Shown here: positions 1-8,269 of the stretch, piece by piece
Layout of the letters: the number at the start of each line of letters is the position of its first letter
How positions within the stretch are numbered: the first letter of the stretch is position 1
DNA from: Alphaproteobacteria bacterium 33-17
GTDB taxonomy: Bacteria; Pseudomonadota; Alphaproteobacteria; Rickettsiales; 33-17
Direction: 5' to 3'
Length of the DNA stretch: 64,000 nt
Assembly (NCBI GenBank): GCA_001897445.1
Contig: MKSX01000016.1
Coordinates: forward strand, 1-64,000
Position numbers and translations under genes: made by a program
The notes under the pieces: model-generated
What the model saw: the letters and a program-made list of their open reading frames with translations, nothing else
Database searches by the model: none
What the model was told of the DNA's origin: nothing

Positions 1-208
1 CTTGTAAAAGCTTTTGTACTATTGGCTGTTTCAATAACTTGCCATAAAAAGTATCGTTAGAATAACCGTATATTTTGCGTATTTTTTCGTTACTAAAGCC
101 AAGTATAGATAAAGTTGTAAATTCTGGCATGTCACCTATGTTTACGGAGAGTTCAGAGATAACAGATCTACTCCTTGGTCTTCCAGCAGGATTATTAGAT
201 TTCCTCAC
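1..208 (-). CDS. partial element-borne protein with helix-turn-helix-like segment
   Basis: The frame is open from a GTG at 208-206 to the window edge, so only about 69 N-terminal residues are visible. A strong ribosome binding site (GGAGG) lies about 5 bases before the GTG and decides the start. The protein begins with a basic NPAGRPRSRS stretch, then a segment (GFSNEKIRKIYGYSNDTFYG) that reads like a homeodomain-type helix-turn-helix, as in small terminase subunits or element regulators. It lies downstream of the primase genes on the same strand. The function is not established; the terminase-like reading is an inference from general shape only. Confidence 0.55.
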   Translation of the reverse strand, partial: MRKSNNPAGRPRSRSVISELSVNIGDMPEFTTLSILGFSNEKIRKIYGYSNDTFYGKLLKQPIVQKLLQ

Positions 209-243
209 ATTCCCCTCCGTTAACTAAATTTTAATGCTTACAC

Positions 244-347
244 AATGACGCAAGTGACGCACTTTTAATCCTAATATTATAAACATTTATCATAAGTAAA
301 AATAATATAATTTATTTAATTAAAAAGTTGCGTCACTTGTGTCATTT
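244..347. repeat. long inverted repeat around AT-rich DNA; candidate origin of the element
   Basis: Two arms, about 244-268 and 321-347, are imperfect inverted copies sharing the core CAAGTGACGCA. The left arm also contains a direct repeat TGACGCA-AG-TGACGCA. About 50 bases of almost pure A/T separate the arms. The repeat follows the primase-helicase gene directly (the primase stop codon lies within the right arm). P4-type elements place iterons recognised by the primase-helicase near such genes, so an origin or operator is a reasonable inference. A large hairpin ending the primase transcript is the alternative. Confidence 0.5.
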
Positions 348-1959
348 ATTCTGAATGATTTGCTAATAGCATTATATTAGAAAGCATCCTGACTCCATTA
401 ACACCTCGTTTAGGTTTAACTCCAAAATGATATAATCTGTTAGTAAAATTATTACGATTATATTTGGTATTTATACCATTATCACTACACCACTTTAAGT
501 ATCTTTCGTATACTAATTTAGATACAATAATTCCTCCACCTACTTTACAACAATCCTCTAAAAATTGTTTAATATGGTCATTATTAAACTTCCAATCTTC
601 AGTAGCTTTTGTTGAGGATGCAGGTACAATAAAACTTTCTCTTCTCAACAAATTTATTAGAGCAGAAATAACGAGATTAAATATACCAGGGATTTCTGAT
701 TCAAGTTCTTTGGAAAGATTAGGGTCTATTTCATCAGGCTTAAATGTTCTATTAAATGTCACTGGTATTATTCTTCTATAAATAGCATCGCTATAATCTT
801 TATTGTAAGGTAAATGATTAGTAGCAAATATCAATGTAGCAAAAGGTTTACATTCTATTGGATTTATAAATTTTTTCTCAATAGTCATGATCTCTCCAGA
901 GCTTAAAGCTTTGATTTCTTCATCAGGTAGTTTTTCTCCTTCAGATATTTCCGCAACAATATTCGCAAGTCTACCATTTAATTGTGCTTTTTGAAATTTA
1001 TTTGATAATGATTGCATGGATACAGAAGAACAATTACGATTACCTAATAAACTTTTTATAACATTTAGAAAAACAGATTTGCCATTGCATCCTGACCCTA
1101 CCAGAATAAAAAAACGTTCTAAAAAACAATCTTTAATCAGCGTATATCCTATCATTTCTAATAATAAATTAATTTTATCATCTTTATCTTCATCATAATA
1201 GAAGATTTCTTGCAAAAACTTTTCAAAACGAGGAGCAGTCGCATATGGATCGTAATTAATATCAAAATAAATAGTGTTATAAGTAGTTTTTGTAGGTTGT
1301 GATGATATGAAATTATTTGTATCCCATTTTAAATATAAGTTTTTGAAAGTTAGATCTAAGATATCCTGATTAAACTTAATGTTTTGATTATATAATCTCG
1401 ATTTCATTATATCCAAGATTGAATCAATTTTGCTTTTTAATACACGTAAATGCTTAGTTTGACTAATAATTATTTGTTTAATTTCTCTGTCTTCTTTAGA
1501 CTCCCATCTATTGAGATTAAATATATAAAATGAATTATCGGTATAAATAATATTATCCTGCCCAATTATATTAATAATATACAATGAAATACTTAGCTCA
1601 TCTCCAAGAATCTGATACCATTTATTCCTTAACTCCCTTAGATTATCTGTAGCATTTTGTTCGCAATTCCACATAAGTTCATCTAAAGACAAATCACATC
1701 TTACAGCTATGTTTCTCAATATCGTTCGTTGCTGAGTTATTGTTAAATAGTCTAAATCAAGAATAGTGTTAGCTAGCGTATATAATTCTTGCTCATCAAA
1801 GATATTATCAATTATTTGCTTGATTTCTTTTATAGATAGTTTACGTTGGATACTAATAATATCCATGTTTGCTGCGATATTTTCTGGGGAAATGCCTGCT
1901 GCGAAGGCATTTCCAATATCGTATCCTTTTTCTACATTAAATTTGTTTGTTAATTGCAT
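346..1959 (-). CDS. P4-type phage/plasmid primase, superfamily 3 helicase part
   Basis: This 537-aa protein is the helicase half of a P4 alpha/D5-type replication protein, expected to unwind the origin of the integrated element. The Walker A motif GSGCNGKS is near residue 288, followed by a Walker-B-like region and a sensor/arginine segment containing IFATNHLP and AIYRRIIPV, as in the D5-N/P4 family. The N-terminal 200 residues correspond to the D5-N linker. The C-terminus has a winged-helix-like tail. Its ATG overlaps the end of the TOPRIM gene by 10 bases, with AGGAG upstream, so the genes are probably translationally coupled. Related elements usually carry primase and helicase parts in one polypeptide. 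Confidence 0.85.
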   Translation of the reverse strand: MQLTNKFNVEKGYDIGNAFAAGISPENIAANMDIISIQRKLSIKEIKQIIDNIFDEQELYTLANTILDLDYLTITQQRTILRNIAVRCDLSLDELMWNCEQNATDNLRELRNKWYQILGDELSISLYIINIIGQDNIIYTDNSFYIFNLNRWESKEDREIKQIIISQTKHLRVLKSKIDSILDIMKSRLYNQNIKFNQDILDLTFKNLYLKWDTNNFISSQPTKTTYNTIYFDINYDPYATAPRFEKFLQEIFYYDEDKDDKINLLLEMIGYTLIKDCFLERFFILVGSGCNGKSVFLNVIKSLLGNRNCSSVSMQSLSNKFQKAQLNGRLANIVAEISEGEKLPDEEIKALSSGEIMTIEKKFINPIECKPFATLIFATNHLPYNKDYSDAIYRRIIPVTFNRTFKPDEIDPNLSKELESEIPGIFNLVISALINLLRRESFIVPASSTKATEDWKFNNDHIKQFLEDCCKVGGGIIVSKLVYERYLKWCSDNGINTKYNRNNFTNRLYHFGVKPKRGVNGVRMLSNIMLLANHSE

Positions 1960-2516
1960 TGTAGTTCTCCTAGTTTTTCAGTTTTAATAATATAAATTTG
2001 CAAAATATTTTCTTTTAATAGTAAGTCGATAACTTTTTCACAGTAATTAATTCCTGGCTCATCACAGTCATAGCTTATGTAAACAGTTCTTCCTTTTAAA
2101 GCACTCCAATCAGTTTTATCGGCTGCATTACTACCTCCTGAAGATGTTGTTGGAATAAAATTAGGAAATAAATGTTTTGCAGCTTCAACAGTTTTTTCTC
2201 CTTCTACTATTAAGATAGGTTTTTCAGGGCAGCGTATAATTTCCTCAAGATTATAGAGAGGTCTTTTAAAGTCAGGCCATTTACTCATCCAGGCGTCAGT
2301 GCTGTTTAGATGCTGACCATATACGTAAGGTAAAATACTTTTTTTTGGTTTGCCACTTGAGGAATCTATATAATCCCACCTACAAACATAAAATACTGTA
2401 AAGCCTTTTTCGTTGGTATAGGGATATATTATGTCTGGTTTTGTTTGATCTATGATATTCTGAAATGGTAAGGCATTTTTTGGAATTTCATGATATATAA
2501 ACTTTATCTCATTCAT
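1950..2516 (-). CDS. TOPRIM-domain primase subunit of the element
   Basis: The 188-aa protein carries a TOPRIM core: ILIVEGEKT near residues 99-107 supplies the acidic motif 1, and YDCDEPG near residues 149-155 supplies the DxD motif expected to bind metal in primer synthesis. The N-terminal 90 residues are a strand-rich segment (GFTVFYVCRWDY) often seen before TOPRIM in plasmid primases. Its start overlaps the upstream gene by ATGA and its end overlaps the helicase gene by 10 bases. Together the three genes rebuild the order N-domain, TOPRIM, helicase of one large primase. No domain appears missing. Confidence 0.8.
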   Translation of the reverse strand: MNEIKFIYHEIPKNALPFQNIIDQTKPDIIYPYTNEKGFTVFYVCRWDYIDSSSGKPKKSILPYVYGQHLNSTDAWMSKWPDFKRPLYNLEEIIRCPEKPILIVEGEKTVEAAKHLFPNFIPTTSSGGSNAADKTDWSALKGRTVYISYDCDEPGINYCEKVIDLLLKENILQIYIIKTEKLGELQCN

Positions 2517-2827
2517 AGTTTTTCTCCTATTAACTTTAATAATTCTAAAAGTGATTGTTTTTGACTTATGCCTTTGATATAAGCATATAAAGATATGATG
2601 TCTCCGCCTTTATCATTTGTTGCAAAATCTGCCCATTTACCAGTGTGTATATTAATTTTAAAAGATCCTAGTTTTTGATCATATCTAGTTGGATTAGTAG
2701 ATATATACTCTGAGCCAACTTTTTTCCCATGAGGAAGTATTTGTTGTAAGAGGCTGTAAATACGAGGCTCTAACTTAGATTTTCCTTTGCTAAAAATATT
2801 CATTTGTGAAAGATTAAATTTTTTCAT
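2513..2827 (-). CDS. primase N-terminal domain protein
   Basis: A 104-aa protein whose central part (TGKWADFATNDKGGDIISLYA, around residues 62-82) matches the motif found at the N-terminus of many plasmid and phage TOPRIM primases, where the segment precedes the catalytic core. No zinc-binding cysteines are present. It overlaps the TOPRIM gene by four bases (ATGA), and a strong AGGAGGGG ribosome site precedes its own ATG. It is probably the recognition or structural part of the divided primase; a separate role cannot be excluded. Confidence 0.7.
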   Translation of the reverse strand: MKKFNLSQMNIFSKGKSKLEPRIYSLLQQILPHGKKVGSEYISTNPTRYDQKLGSFKINIHTGKWADFATNDKGGDIISLYAYIKGISQKQSLLELLKLIGEKL

Positions 2828-2835
2828 AACCCCTC

Positions 2836-3030
2836 CTAATTAATATTTTCTATTAAAGATATGATATCTTCAACTTTCCAGGCGGTAGTGCGTGGACCTA
2901 ATTTTACAGATTTAGGAAAGCGGCCTTGCTTAACACCCAGCCACCAAGTTGATTTACTGACAGGGTACATTTTTAGTACATCAGGTAGCCTGATAAAACC
3001 TAAATGATTTTTTAATAGCTTTTTATTCAC
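2836..3030 (-). CDS. AlpA-family transcriptional regulator / excisionase-like protein
   Basis: A 64-aa winged-helix protein of the AlpA/MerR-like family. The sequence FIRLPDVLKMYPVSKSTWW, then GRFPKSVKLGPRTTAWKVEDI, is the typical AlpA pattern (helix-turn-helix, then an arginine/tryptophan wing). Such proteins control integrase expression or excision in P4-like islands. It is the first gene of the primase operon (8 bases before the next start) and may regulate that operon. Assignment to the family is firm; its exact target is not known. Confidence 0.85.
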   Translation of the reverse strand: MNKKLLKNHLGFIRLPDVLKMYPVSKSTWWLGVKQGRFPKSVKLGPRTTAWKVEDIISLIENIN

Positions 3031-3188
3031 GGATATAACCTTTGATAAAATTTAAATAAACGTAATCGGTTTTTAAACCTACTTTAATTTATTAGTTTTT
3101 TTAAAAGGTAGATCAATTCAAGAAATTCCAAAAAATATTAAAAATCAATTTTTTTATTTTTTGGAATTTTTCAAGTGTTGCTGTTTCT

Positions 3189-4496
3189 CTACATATTAGA
3201 ATGAAAATTAATTTTTGGAATTTTTTTACAAAATGGATTTATTATATATGTATCTAAAGAAGTTTTTCCACATTTCAAACTTGGATAATCTCGAACTAAA
3301 AGATTATATAAATCATCTCTAATTATAGATTTATGAATTTTTCCTTTTGGTGATATAAGCTTTAGACTTTCTTTATTTTTAAGTTTATTAAACGATTCTA
3401 TGGCAATATTTAGATACTCTTCTATGGAGTAATTTTCGCTATCAGAAATGTTACCTTTTAAAATTTCAGTAATAAATATTTTCCATATTTTAATGTATTT
3501 ATTTTTAGGGCGTCCTTGTGATTTTGATTTAGTAGGATTAATAATTATTTTAATATTGGAATATATAGATCTTGCAAGTGATGCAGAGGAATTTTGAACA
3601 CTAATAGAACCAGAATTTATTATACCTTCTAGTTGTATTTTATTTAATATTACGGGGTTCCTTGATTGGTTAATAAATGCTTTTATAGATATTTTTCCAT
3701 ATTTCGTATATTTAACTATTATCTGAAATTGAGTTTTTATATTATCTATCAAATTTTCATTATCTTCATTGGTATTTATGAAGTTGTGAAATTCAGTTAA
3801 TAAATGTTCCTCTCCAAAGTAACTCATTGCTTCCTTTAACGTGTATTCCTTTTCTGTATATTTTATAGTTTTATTGAATGAATTGTTTGGGAAGTACGTA
3901 TAAGGATTCCCCCAAAAAGAAATTTCATTTGGGAAAATAATATTATGGGAATATTTATGAATACTTTTTTTCATATGTCTTTCTAATCTTATCCAACTAA
4001 AAAAAGTTGATCTGGAAATGTATATAATTTTAGTTAATTCAGATAAAAATTTTTTTATTTCACTTTCTAATGTAATTGAGCTTATGCTCTCAATTAATAT
4101 TTTGCTTTGTTGAAAATATTCAAATTGAATCTTCACGAAATATTTAAAATTTATTACTTTATCGAATTGACTAATTAGGGCTTGAGGAAAATAACTTTGG
4201 ATGAATTTGTTATCATTAAGGCAGTTATTAATATAGATTATAATATCTTCTATGTAGTTATTTACTAATACACCATGTATAATTGGATTAAAAAAATTCT
4301 CACCATTTTCAATTAAATTGAGGTAACAATCTGAGCTAGATTTCATTTCCAGTCTATCAAATTCAAACTCAGAATTTAAAAAGCGCCCCAAAAGTTCTTC
4401 TGCTATATGATTTATAAAATCATTTCTATTAGTTTCTTTTGCAATTAAGGTAGCTATATTATAAATTGAAAGGGAATTGTTGAATTCATTTTGCAT
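3189..4496 (-). CDS. uncharacterised 435-aa protein of the integrative element
   Basis: I do not recognise this protein. It is AT-rich, soluble by appearance (no signal peptide or membrane segments), and rich in Ile, Asn, Lys and Ser. The N-terminus (IYNIATLIAKETNR) resembles a small helical module. A basic KSQGRPKNKYIK segment near residue 325 is AT-hook-like and suggests DNA contact. The C-terminal 60 residues (SIIRDDLYNLLVRDYPSLKCGKTSLDTYI) could be another small helical domain. It sits alone between integrase and the AlpA gene, about 20 bases after the integrase stop and on the same strand. As cargo or accessory replication gene its role is open. Confidence 0.7.
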   Translation of the reverse strand: MQNEFNNSLSIYNIATLIAKETNRNDFINHIAEELLGRFLNSEFEFDRLEMKSSSDCYLNLIENGENFFNPIIHGVLVNNYIEDIIIYINNCLNDNKFIQSYFPQALISQFDKVINFKYFVKIQFEYFQQSKILIESISSITLESEIKKFLSELTKIIYISRSTFFSWIRLERHMKKSIHKYSHNIIFPNEISFWGNPYTYFPNNSFNKTIKYTEKEYTLKEAMSYFGEEHLLTEFHNFINTNEDNENLIDNIKTQFQIIVKYTKYGKISIKAFINQSRNPVILNKIQLEGIINSGSISVQNSSASLARSIYSNIKIIINPTKSKSQGRPKNKYIKIWKIFITEILKGNISDSENYSIEEYLNIAIESFNKLKNKESLKLISPKGKIHKSIIRDDLYNLLVRDYPSLKCGKTSLDTYIINPFCKKIPKINFHSNM

Positions 4497-4515
4497 TTAT
4501 TACTCATTTTATAAT

Positions 4516-5685
4516 TTAAAACAATTTACTTAAATAATCTGCCCACCATTGCATCATTGTCCTGCGCTCAGGCAGATATTGAGCGTGGTTATAACTTGCT
4601 CTAACTTTATTTCTTTCAGCATGTGCAAGTTGTCTTTCAATAACATCTGGTCTAAAACCATGTTCATTTAAGATTGTTGATGCAGTAGCTCTGAAGCCAT
4701 GTGGTGTCGCTCTACTATGATAACCCATGCGATACATAGCGTATAAAAGAGTGTTTTCGCTTATATAGGTGAGGGGATTATTGCGATTAGGAAAAAGATA
4801 CTCTCTATTTCCATTTATAAGTTTAATTTGATCAATAAGATCAAGAGCCTGATTTGATAAAGGTACAATATGAAGTTCGCGCATTTTCATTCTTGCAGCA
4901 GGTATACGCCATTCTTTTTTTACAAAATCTATTTCTTCCCATCTTGCACCCCTTAATTCAATGGTTCTAACAAAGGTGAGAAGTAATAATTTTAAGGCTA
5001 GTTTTGTTTGATATTCGCCATCATATTCTTCTATTTTTTCTAGAAATTCAGGTAGTTCTCTTGCATCAAGTCTTGCATAATTAGTTTTTTTACGGCTCTG
5101 TAGTGCACCTTTTAAATCAGTTGATATGTCTCGTTCAGCTTTACCAGTCGCTACGGCATATCTGAAAATTTGCCCGCAAGTTTGTCTAGCTCTTTTTGCA
5201 ATATCAAGTGCCCCACGTTTTTCTATTTCTCTTAGCACTAATAGTAATTCAGGAGCTACTATATTATTGATGGGTTTAAATCCAATTTTTGGAAAAATAT
5301 CTGCTTCTAATCTTCTAAGTACATATTCCGAATGTCTTGCAGTCCATGCATTTACCTGTTTTTGATGCCATTCCCTTGCCACTAATTCAAAGGTGGTCTC
5401 TGAATTTAGGTACTTTTTCAGCTTTTCTTCCTTTTTTGCAGAAGAGGGGTCTATATTTTCAGATAATAATTTCCTTGCTTGATCTCTTTTTTCTCTCGCT
5501 TCTTTTAAAGATACTTCTGGATAAACCCCAATAGCTAATCTTTTTTCTTTACTGGCAAAACGGTACTTTAAACGCCAGTACTTGCTGCCATTAGGCATAA
5601 TTTCTAAATATAGACCTTTTTCATCAGAAATTTTACGTGCTTTTTCGCTAGGTTTCGCATTTTTACAGGCTGAATCAGTCAGCAT
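4516..5685 (-). CDS. P4-type tyrosine integrase
   Basis: Site-specific recombinase that integrates the element at tRNA-Ser. The N-terminus is an arm-binding DUF4102 domain (MLTDSACKNAKPSEK, then KYWRLKYRF). The catalytic domain shows the arginine in FVRTIELRGARW, the HGFR box near TPHGFRATASTIL, the LAHAERN histidine and the tyrosine in SYNHAQYLPERR. I choose the ATG at 5685 because AGGAG lies 10 bases upstream and the protein then starts as family members do; an upstream in-frame ATG at 5763 would add 26 unrelated residues. Length about 389 aa is typical. It is transcribed away from the tRNA gene. Confidence 0.93.
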   Translation of the reverse strand: MLTDSACKNAKPSEKARKISDEKGLYLEIMPNGSKYWRLKYRFASKEKRLAIGVYPEVSLKEAREKRDQARKLLSENIDPSSAKKEEKLKKYLNSETTFELVAREWHQKQVNAWTARHSEYVLRRLEADIFPKIGFKPINNIVAPELLLVLREIEKRGALDIAKRARQTCGQIFRYAVATGKAERDISTDLKGALQSRKKTNYARLDARELPEFLEKIEEYDGEYQTKLALKLLLLTFVRTIELRGARWEEIDFVKKEWRIPAARMKMRELHIVPLSNQALDLIDQIKLINGNREYLFPNRNNPLTYISENTLLYAMYRMGYHSRATPHGFRATASTILNEHGFRPDVIERQLAHAERNKVRASYNHAQYLPERRTMMQWWADYLSKLF

Positions 5686-5800
5686 GGGGGCATTTCTCCT
5701 ATCCAAGAAAATTTGTGCCCCCATTTGTGACCCCAAATGCCCCCGGATGTTATTATACGTCATTAAATTATATTGGACGATAATTTACGGTAAGTGGTGC

Positions 5801-5847
5801 TAAATGTCAAGGATTTTGGGACTTTATTGGACTTTAATAAATGTCAA
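5801..5847. repeat. short direct repeats between integrase and tRNA-Ser (candidate integrase arm sites)
   Basis: TAAATGTCAA occurs at 5801-5810 and again at 5838-5847, and GGACTTTAWT is repeated in tandem at 5819-5838. These repeats lie between the integrase start and the tRNA 3' end, the place where P4-type integrases bind arm sites next to the crossover. The attachment core would be the tRNA 3' end. The other end of the element lies outside the window, so the duplicated core cannot be seen. Confidence 0.45.
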
Positions 5848-5850
5848 ATC

Positions 5851-5940
5851 TGGCGGAGAGAAAGGGATTCGAACCCTTGATACGTTTTCACGTAAACACG
5901 CTTTCCAGGCGTGCGCCTTAAACCGCTCGGCCACCTCTCC
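5851..5940 (-). tRNA. tRNA-Ser(GGA)
   Basis: The minus strand folds as a 90-nt class II tRNA: acceptor GGAGAGG pairing with TCTCTCC (one G-T pair), D arm GCCGAGCGGTTTAAGGC, anticodon stem CACGC/GCGTG with loop CTGGAAA giving anticodon GGA, a long variable arm, T arm with TTCGAAT, and an encoded CCA end. It reads UCC and UCU codons. The integrase gene beside its 3' end marks it as the insertion site of the element. Confidence 0.97.
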
Positions 5941-6026
5941 ATGTAGTATATAGTTAAGTCTTTATAATTCTGGTATGCGTCATTTCCTCACTCACCTAAG
6001 TTTGACTCAGCTTCGCTCGTCATTCC

Positions 6027-6079
6027 TGTACCATAATTCAAATACTTTAACTATAGTTATTTTATTTGAATTGTGTACA
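6027..6079. repeat. imperfect palindromic repeat in the tRNA-Ser / lolD gap
   Basis: The arms TGTACCATAATTCAAATA (6027-6044) and TATTTGAATTGTGTACA (6063-6079) are near-perfect inverted copies around an 18-base spacer. The surrounding 5941-6196 gap has a higher GC content than most gaps here and contains no credible gene; a 101-codon open frame across it has no coding character. It resembles the dispersed palindromic elements of rickettsial genomes, but only one copy is visible here. Confidence 0.45.
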
Positions 6080-6196
6080 GCGTCGCTTACTCAATCATGT
6101 AGGGTTTACTACACTTCTTTCGTTTGCCTCTTGCGCCTAAATAAAATTAAAAGACCATATGTTTCTAGCAAATTTTGCGCTATTTGCAATAAAAAA

Positions 6197-6880
6197 CTAT
6201 ATTTGTTTAAATTCGCCCAACTTTATCTGGAATTTGCGATCAAAACTACTAAGAAGGCTATTATTATGCGTTACAATTAAAGCCGCAAGACCCATTTCCT
6301 TTACAGTATTTTTCATAAGCTTAAATACATGATCTGCTGTTTCAGGGTCAAGGTTCCCGGTAGGTTCATCAGCAAGAATGAGGGCAGGGCTGTGTATTAA
6401 CGCCCTTGCAATAGCTACCCTTTGCTGCTCACCCCCAGATAACTGGTTTGGATAGTGGGAAGCTCTGTGAGGAAGCTCTAGCATTTCTAGCAAAGATTTA
6501 GCTTTGGTAAATGCGTCATTTTTTGAGTAATTAAAATTGATAATAAGTGGCATTGCAACATTTTCAATTGCTGAAAAATCTTTAAGTAAGTTATGAAACT
6601 GATACACAAATCCGATTTTATGACCCCTAAGATAAGTCTTTGATTTATCGTTATTTTTTTCAAGTTTAGAGCCTGCAATAATCACATCGCCTGAATCTGC
6701 ATCATCGAGAAGTCCTGCAATTTGCAAAAGAGTTGTTTTACCACACCCAGAAGGACCAACTAAGCCTGTAAACTCACCTTTTTCAATAGATAAATTTACA
6801 TTATTTAAAACTTTAATTTCAAGACCAGGCTGAATATATGATTTTGATATATTTTGAAGTTCAAGTGCTATATTAGTCAT
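6197..6880 (-). CDS. lolD: lipoprotein-releasing ABC transporter ATPase LolD
   Basis: 227-aa ABC ATPase that powers release of outer-membrane lipoproteins from the inner membrane. Walker [10 protein letters not shown] lies near residues 42-50, the signature [15 protein letters not shown] near 142-156, Walker [14 protein letters not shown] follows, and the switch histidine is in VTHN. Length and motif spacing fit LolD/MacB-type ATPases. It overlaps the end of the upstream permease gene by 8 bases, so the two are one operon. The assignment as LolD rather than FtsE or MacB rests on the LolC/E-type partner. Confidence 0.93.
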   Translation of the reverse strand: MTNIALELQNISKSYIQPGLEIKVLNNVNLSIEKGEFTGLVGPSGCGKTTLLQIAGLLDDADSGDVIIAGSKLEKNNDKSKTYLRGHKIGFVYQFHNLLKDFSAIENVAMPLIINFNYSKNDAFTKAKSLLEMLELPHRASHYPNQLSGGEQQRVAIARALIHSPALILADEPTGNLDPETADHVFKLMKNTVKEMGLAALIVTHNNSLLSSFDRKFQIKLGEFKQI

Positions 6881-8123
6881 TGCGTAATGCCTCCCCAGGG
6901 TTTACCTGTGATGCTTTAAATGCTGGGAATAAGGTTGAAATTATGCTAAGTCCGAGGGTAATAAATATAATTCTTCTGACATCGTTATAATCAATTTTAG
7001 CCGGTAAGTTATTAAGGTAATAAACTACAGGGTCAAATAGGCTTACCGAAGTTATAGATTCTAAAAAGTCTTTGATAGTATTAATATTTTTTACAAACCC
7101 AATTCCAAGAGCAACACCTGATAAAACGCCAAATGCACCCAGTATAAAGCCCATATATACAAATATTCTGACAATGGTAAACCTTGATGCTCCAATAGTA
7201 CGAAGAATGGCGATATCATATTTTTTATCATTAACAAGCATATACAGGCTTGAAATAATATTAAATGCTGCTACCACTACAATAAGTGTGAGAATCAGAA
7301 ACATTACAGCCCTTTCAATTTCTAAAGCTGATAAAATTTGGGCATTTTGATATTGCCAGTCTTCCACGTAAAATTTGCGTTTTAGCAAATTTGCAACATC
7401 TTTAGTAAGCATAGTTGACTGAAAAGGATCATGAATATTAACCTCAATCTGCGAAATCATATTAGGCATTGAAAAAAGCCTTTGTGCAGACTCCATATGC
7501 ATAAATAATAGCGCACTATCAAACATGTATGATCCAGAGCGGAATATTGCCGCAACTGTCATAGTTTTAAAGCGCGGAATTGAACCCATAACAGTTTTAG
7601 TAAGCCCTGAAGTTACAACTTTAATATCATCACCTACATTTAGACCTAAGTTTCCTGCTAAGCCTTCGCCCACCATAACTGCATTATCGTCATGCAAATA
7701 TGCCGATAAACTTCCATCTACTAGATTATTTGTTATAATATTCTTGCGTTTTAGGTCGCCATTTTCAATGCCCCGAATTAATGAACCTGAAGCTTTGGAA
7801 TTAGTAGTAACCATTACTTGCTGCTCTATAAGAGGGGTAATCTCTTTGACTTCTGGCATTTTTTTGAGATCATTTAAATATTGATGATAATCAACAATAC
7901 CATTGGATGTACTTTTAACAGTTATATGACCCGAAACACCAAGAGTAATTCTTGTAAGCTCCTCACGGTAACCATTCATAACCGACATTACTACAATTAA
8001 TGTAGCCACACCTAAAATTATTCCAAGCATTGCAAATGATGAAGTTATTGATATAAATCCGCTTTTATGTTTGCTGCGTAAGTATCTGAAAGATATGTAA
8101 ATTTCGAGAAAAAACTGTTTCAT
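6873..8123 (-). CDS. lolC: lipoprotein-releasing system permease LolC/LolE family
   Basis: 416-aa inner-membrane permease. A first membrane helix near residues 26-47 (SFAMLGIILGVATLIVVMSV) is followed by the characteristic MNGYREEL and a large periplasmic domain of about 220 residues, then three C-terminal helices (about 270-300, 318-345, 385-405) ending in the family tail PAFKASQVNPGEALR. Alphaproteobacteria usually encode one LolC/E-type protein that serves as a homodimer, which fits the single copy here. It forms an operon with lolD. Confidence 0.92.
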   Translation of the reverse strand: MKQFFLEIYISFRYLRSKHKSGFISITSSFAMLGIILGVATLIVVMSVMNGYREELTRITLGVSGHITVKSTSNGIVDYHQYLNDLKKMPEVKEITPLIEQQVMVTTNSKASGSLIRGIENGDLKRKNIITNNLVDGSLSAYLHDDNAVMVGEGLAGNLGLNVGDDIKVVTSGLTKTVMGSIPRFKTMTVAAIFRSGSYMFDSALLFMHMESAQRLFSMPNMISQIEVNIHDPFQSTMLTKDVANLLKRKFYVEDWQYQNAQILSALEIERAVMFLILTLIVVVAAFNIISSLYMLVNDKKYDIAILRTIGASRFTIVRIFVYMGFILGAFGVLSGVALGIGFVKNINTIKDFLESITSVSLFDPVVYYLNNLPAKIDYNDVRRIIFITLGLSIISTLFPAFKASQVNPGEALRND

Positions 8124-8170
8124 ATGTAATAAATTTTCTGATTATCAAATGAAAATAGCAGCTTTTTGGA

Positions 8171-8198
8171 ATTATACAAGAATTCTGTACAATGTGAA
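8171..8198 (-). promoter_or_regulatory. candidate sigma-70 promoter of lolC-lolD
   Basis: On the minus strand TTCACA (8198-8193) and TATAAT (8176-8171) are separated by 16 bases, about 50 bases before the lolC start. Confidence 0.5.
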
Positions 8199-8269
8199 TT
8201 TATTATAGAAAATTAATTTTTAATGTTATAATAATATTTGTATATTAACTAAAAATTTACGGTTAGGCT

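Noticed and set aside
464-781. Plus-strand frame inside the primase-helicase gene, and similar opposite-strand frames in rho, sucA, lpdA, lolC and gltA
   Set aside because: Shadows of well-supported genes on the other strand or in another frame, lacking ribosome sites and family features.
5686-5763. Longer integrase start at 5763
   Set aside because: The extra 26 residues have no family counterpart, and AGGAG is near the ATG at 5685.
5975-6280. 101-codon open frame after tRNA-Ser
   Set aside because: It runs into lolD on the other strand, has irregular composition (many Cys, Leu, Thr) and no ribosome site; the palindromic repeat explains the region better.
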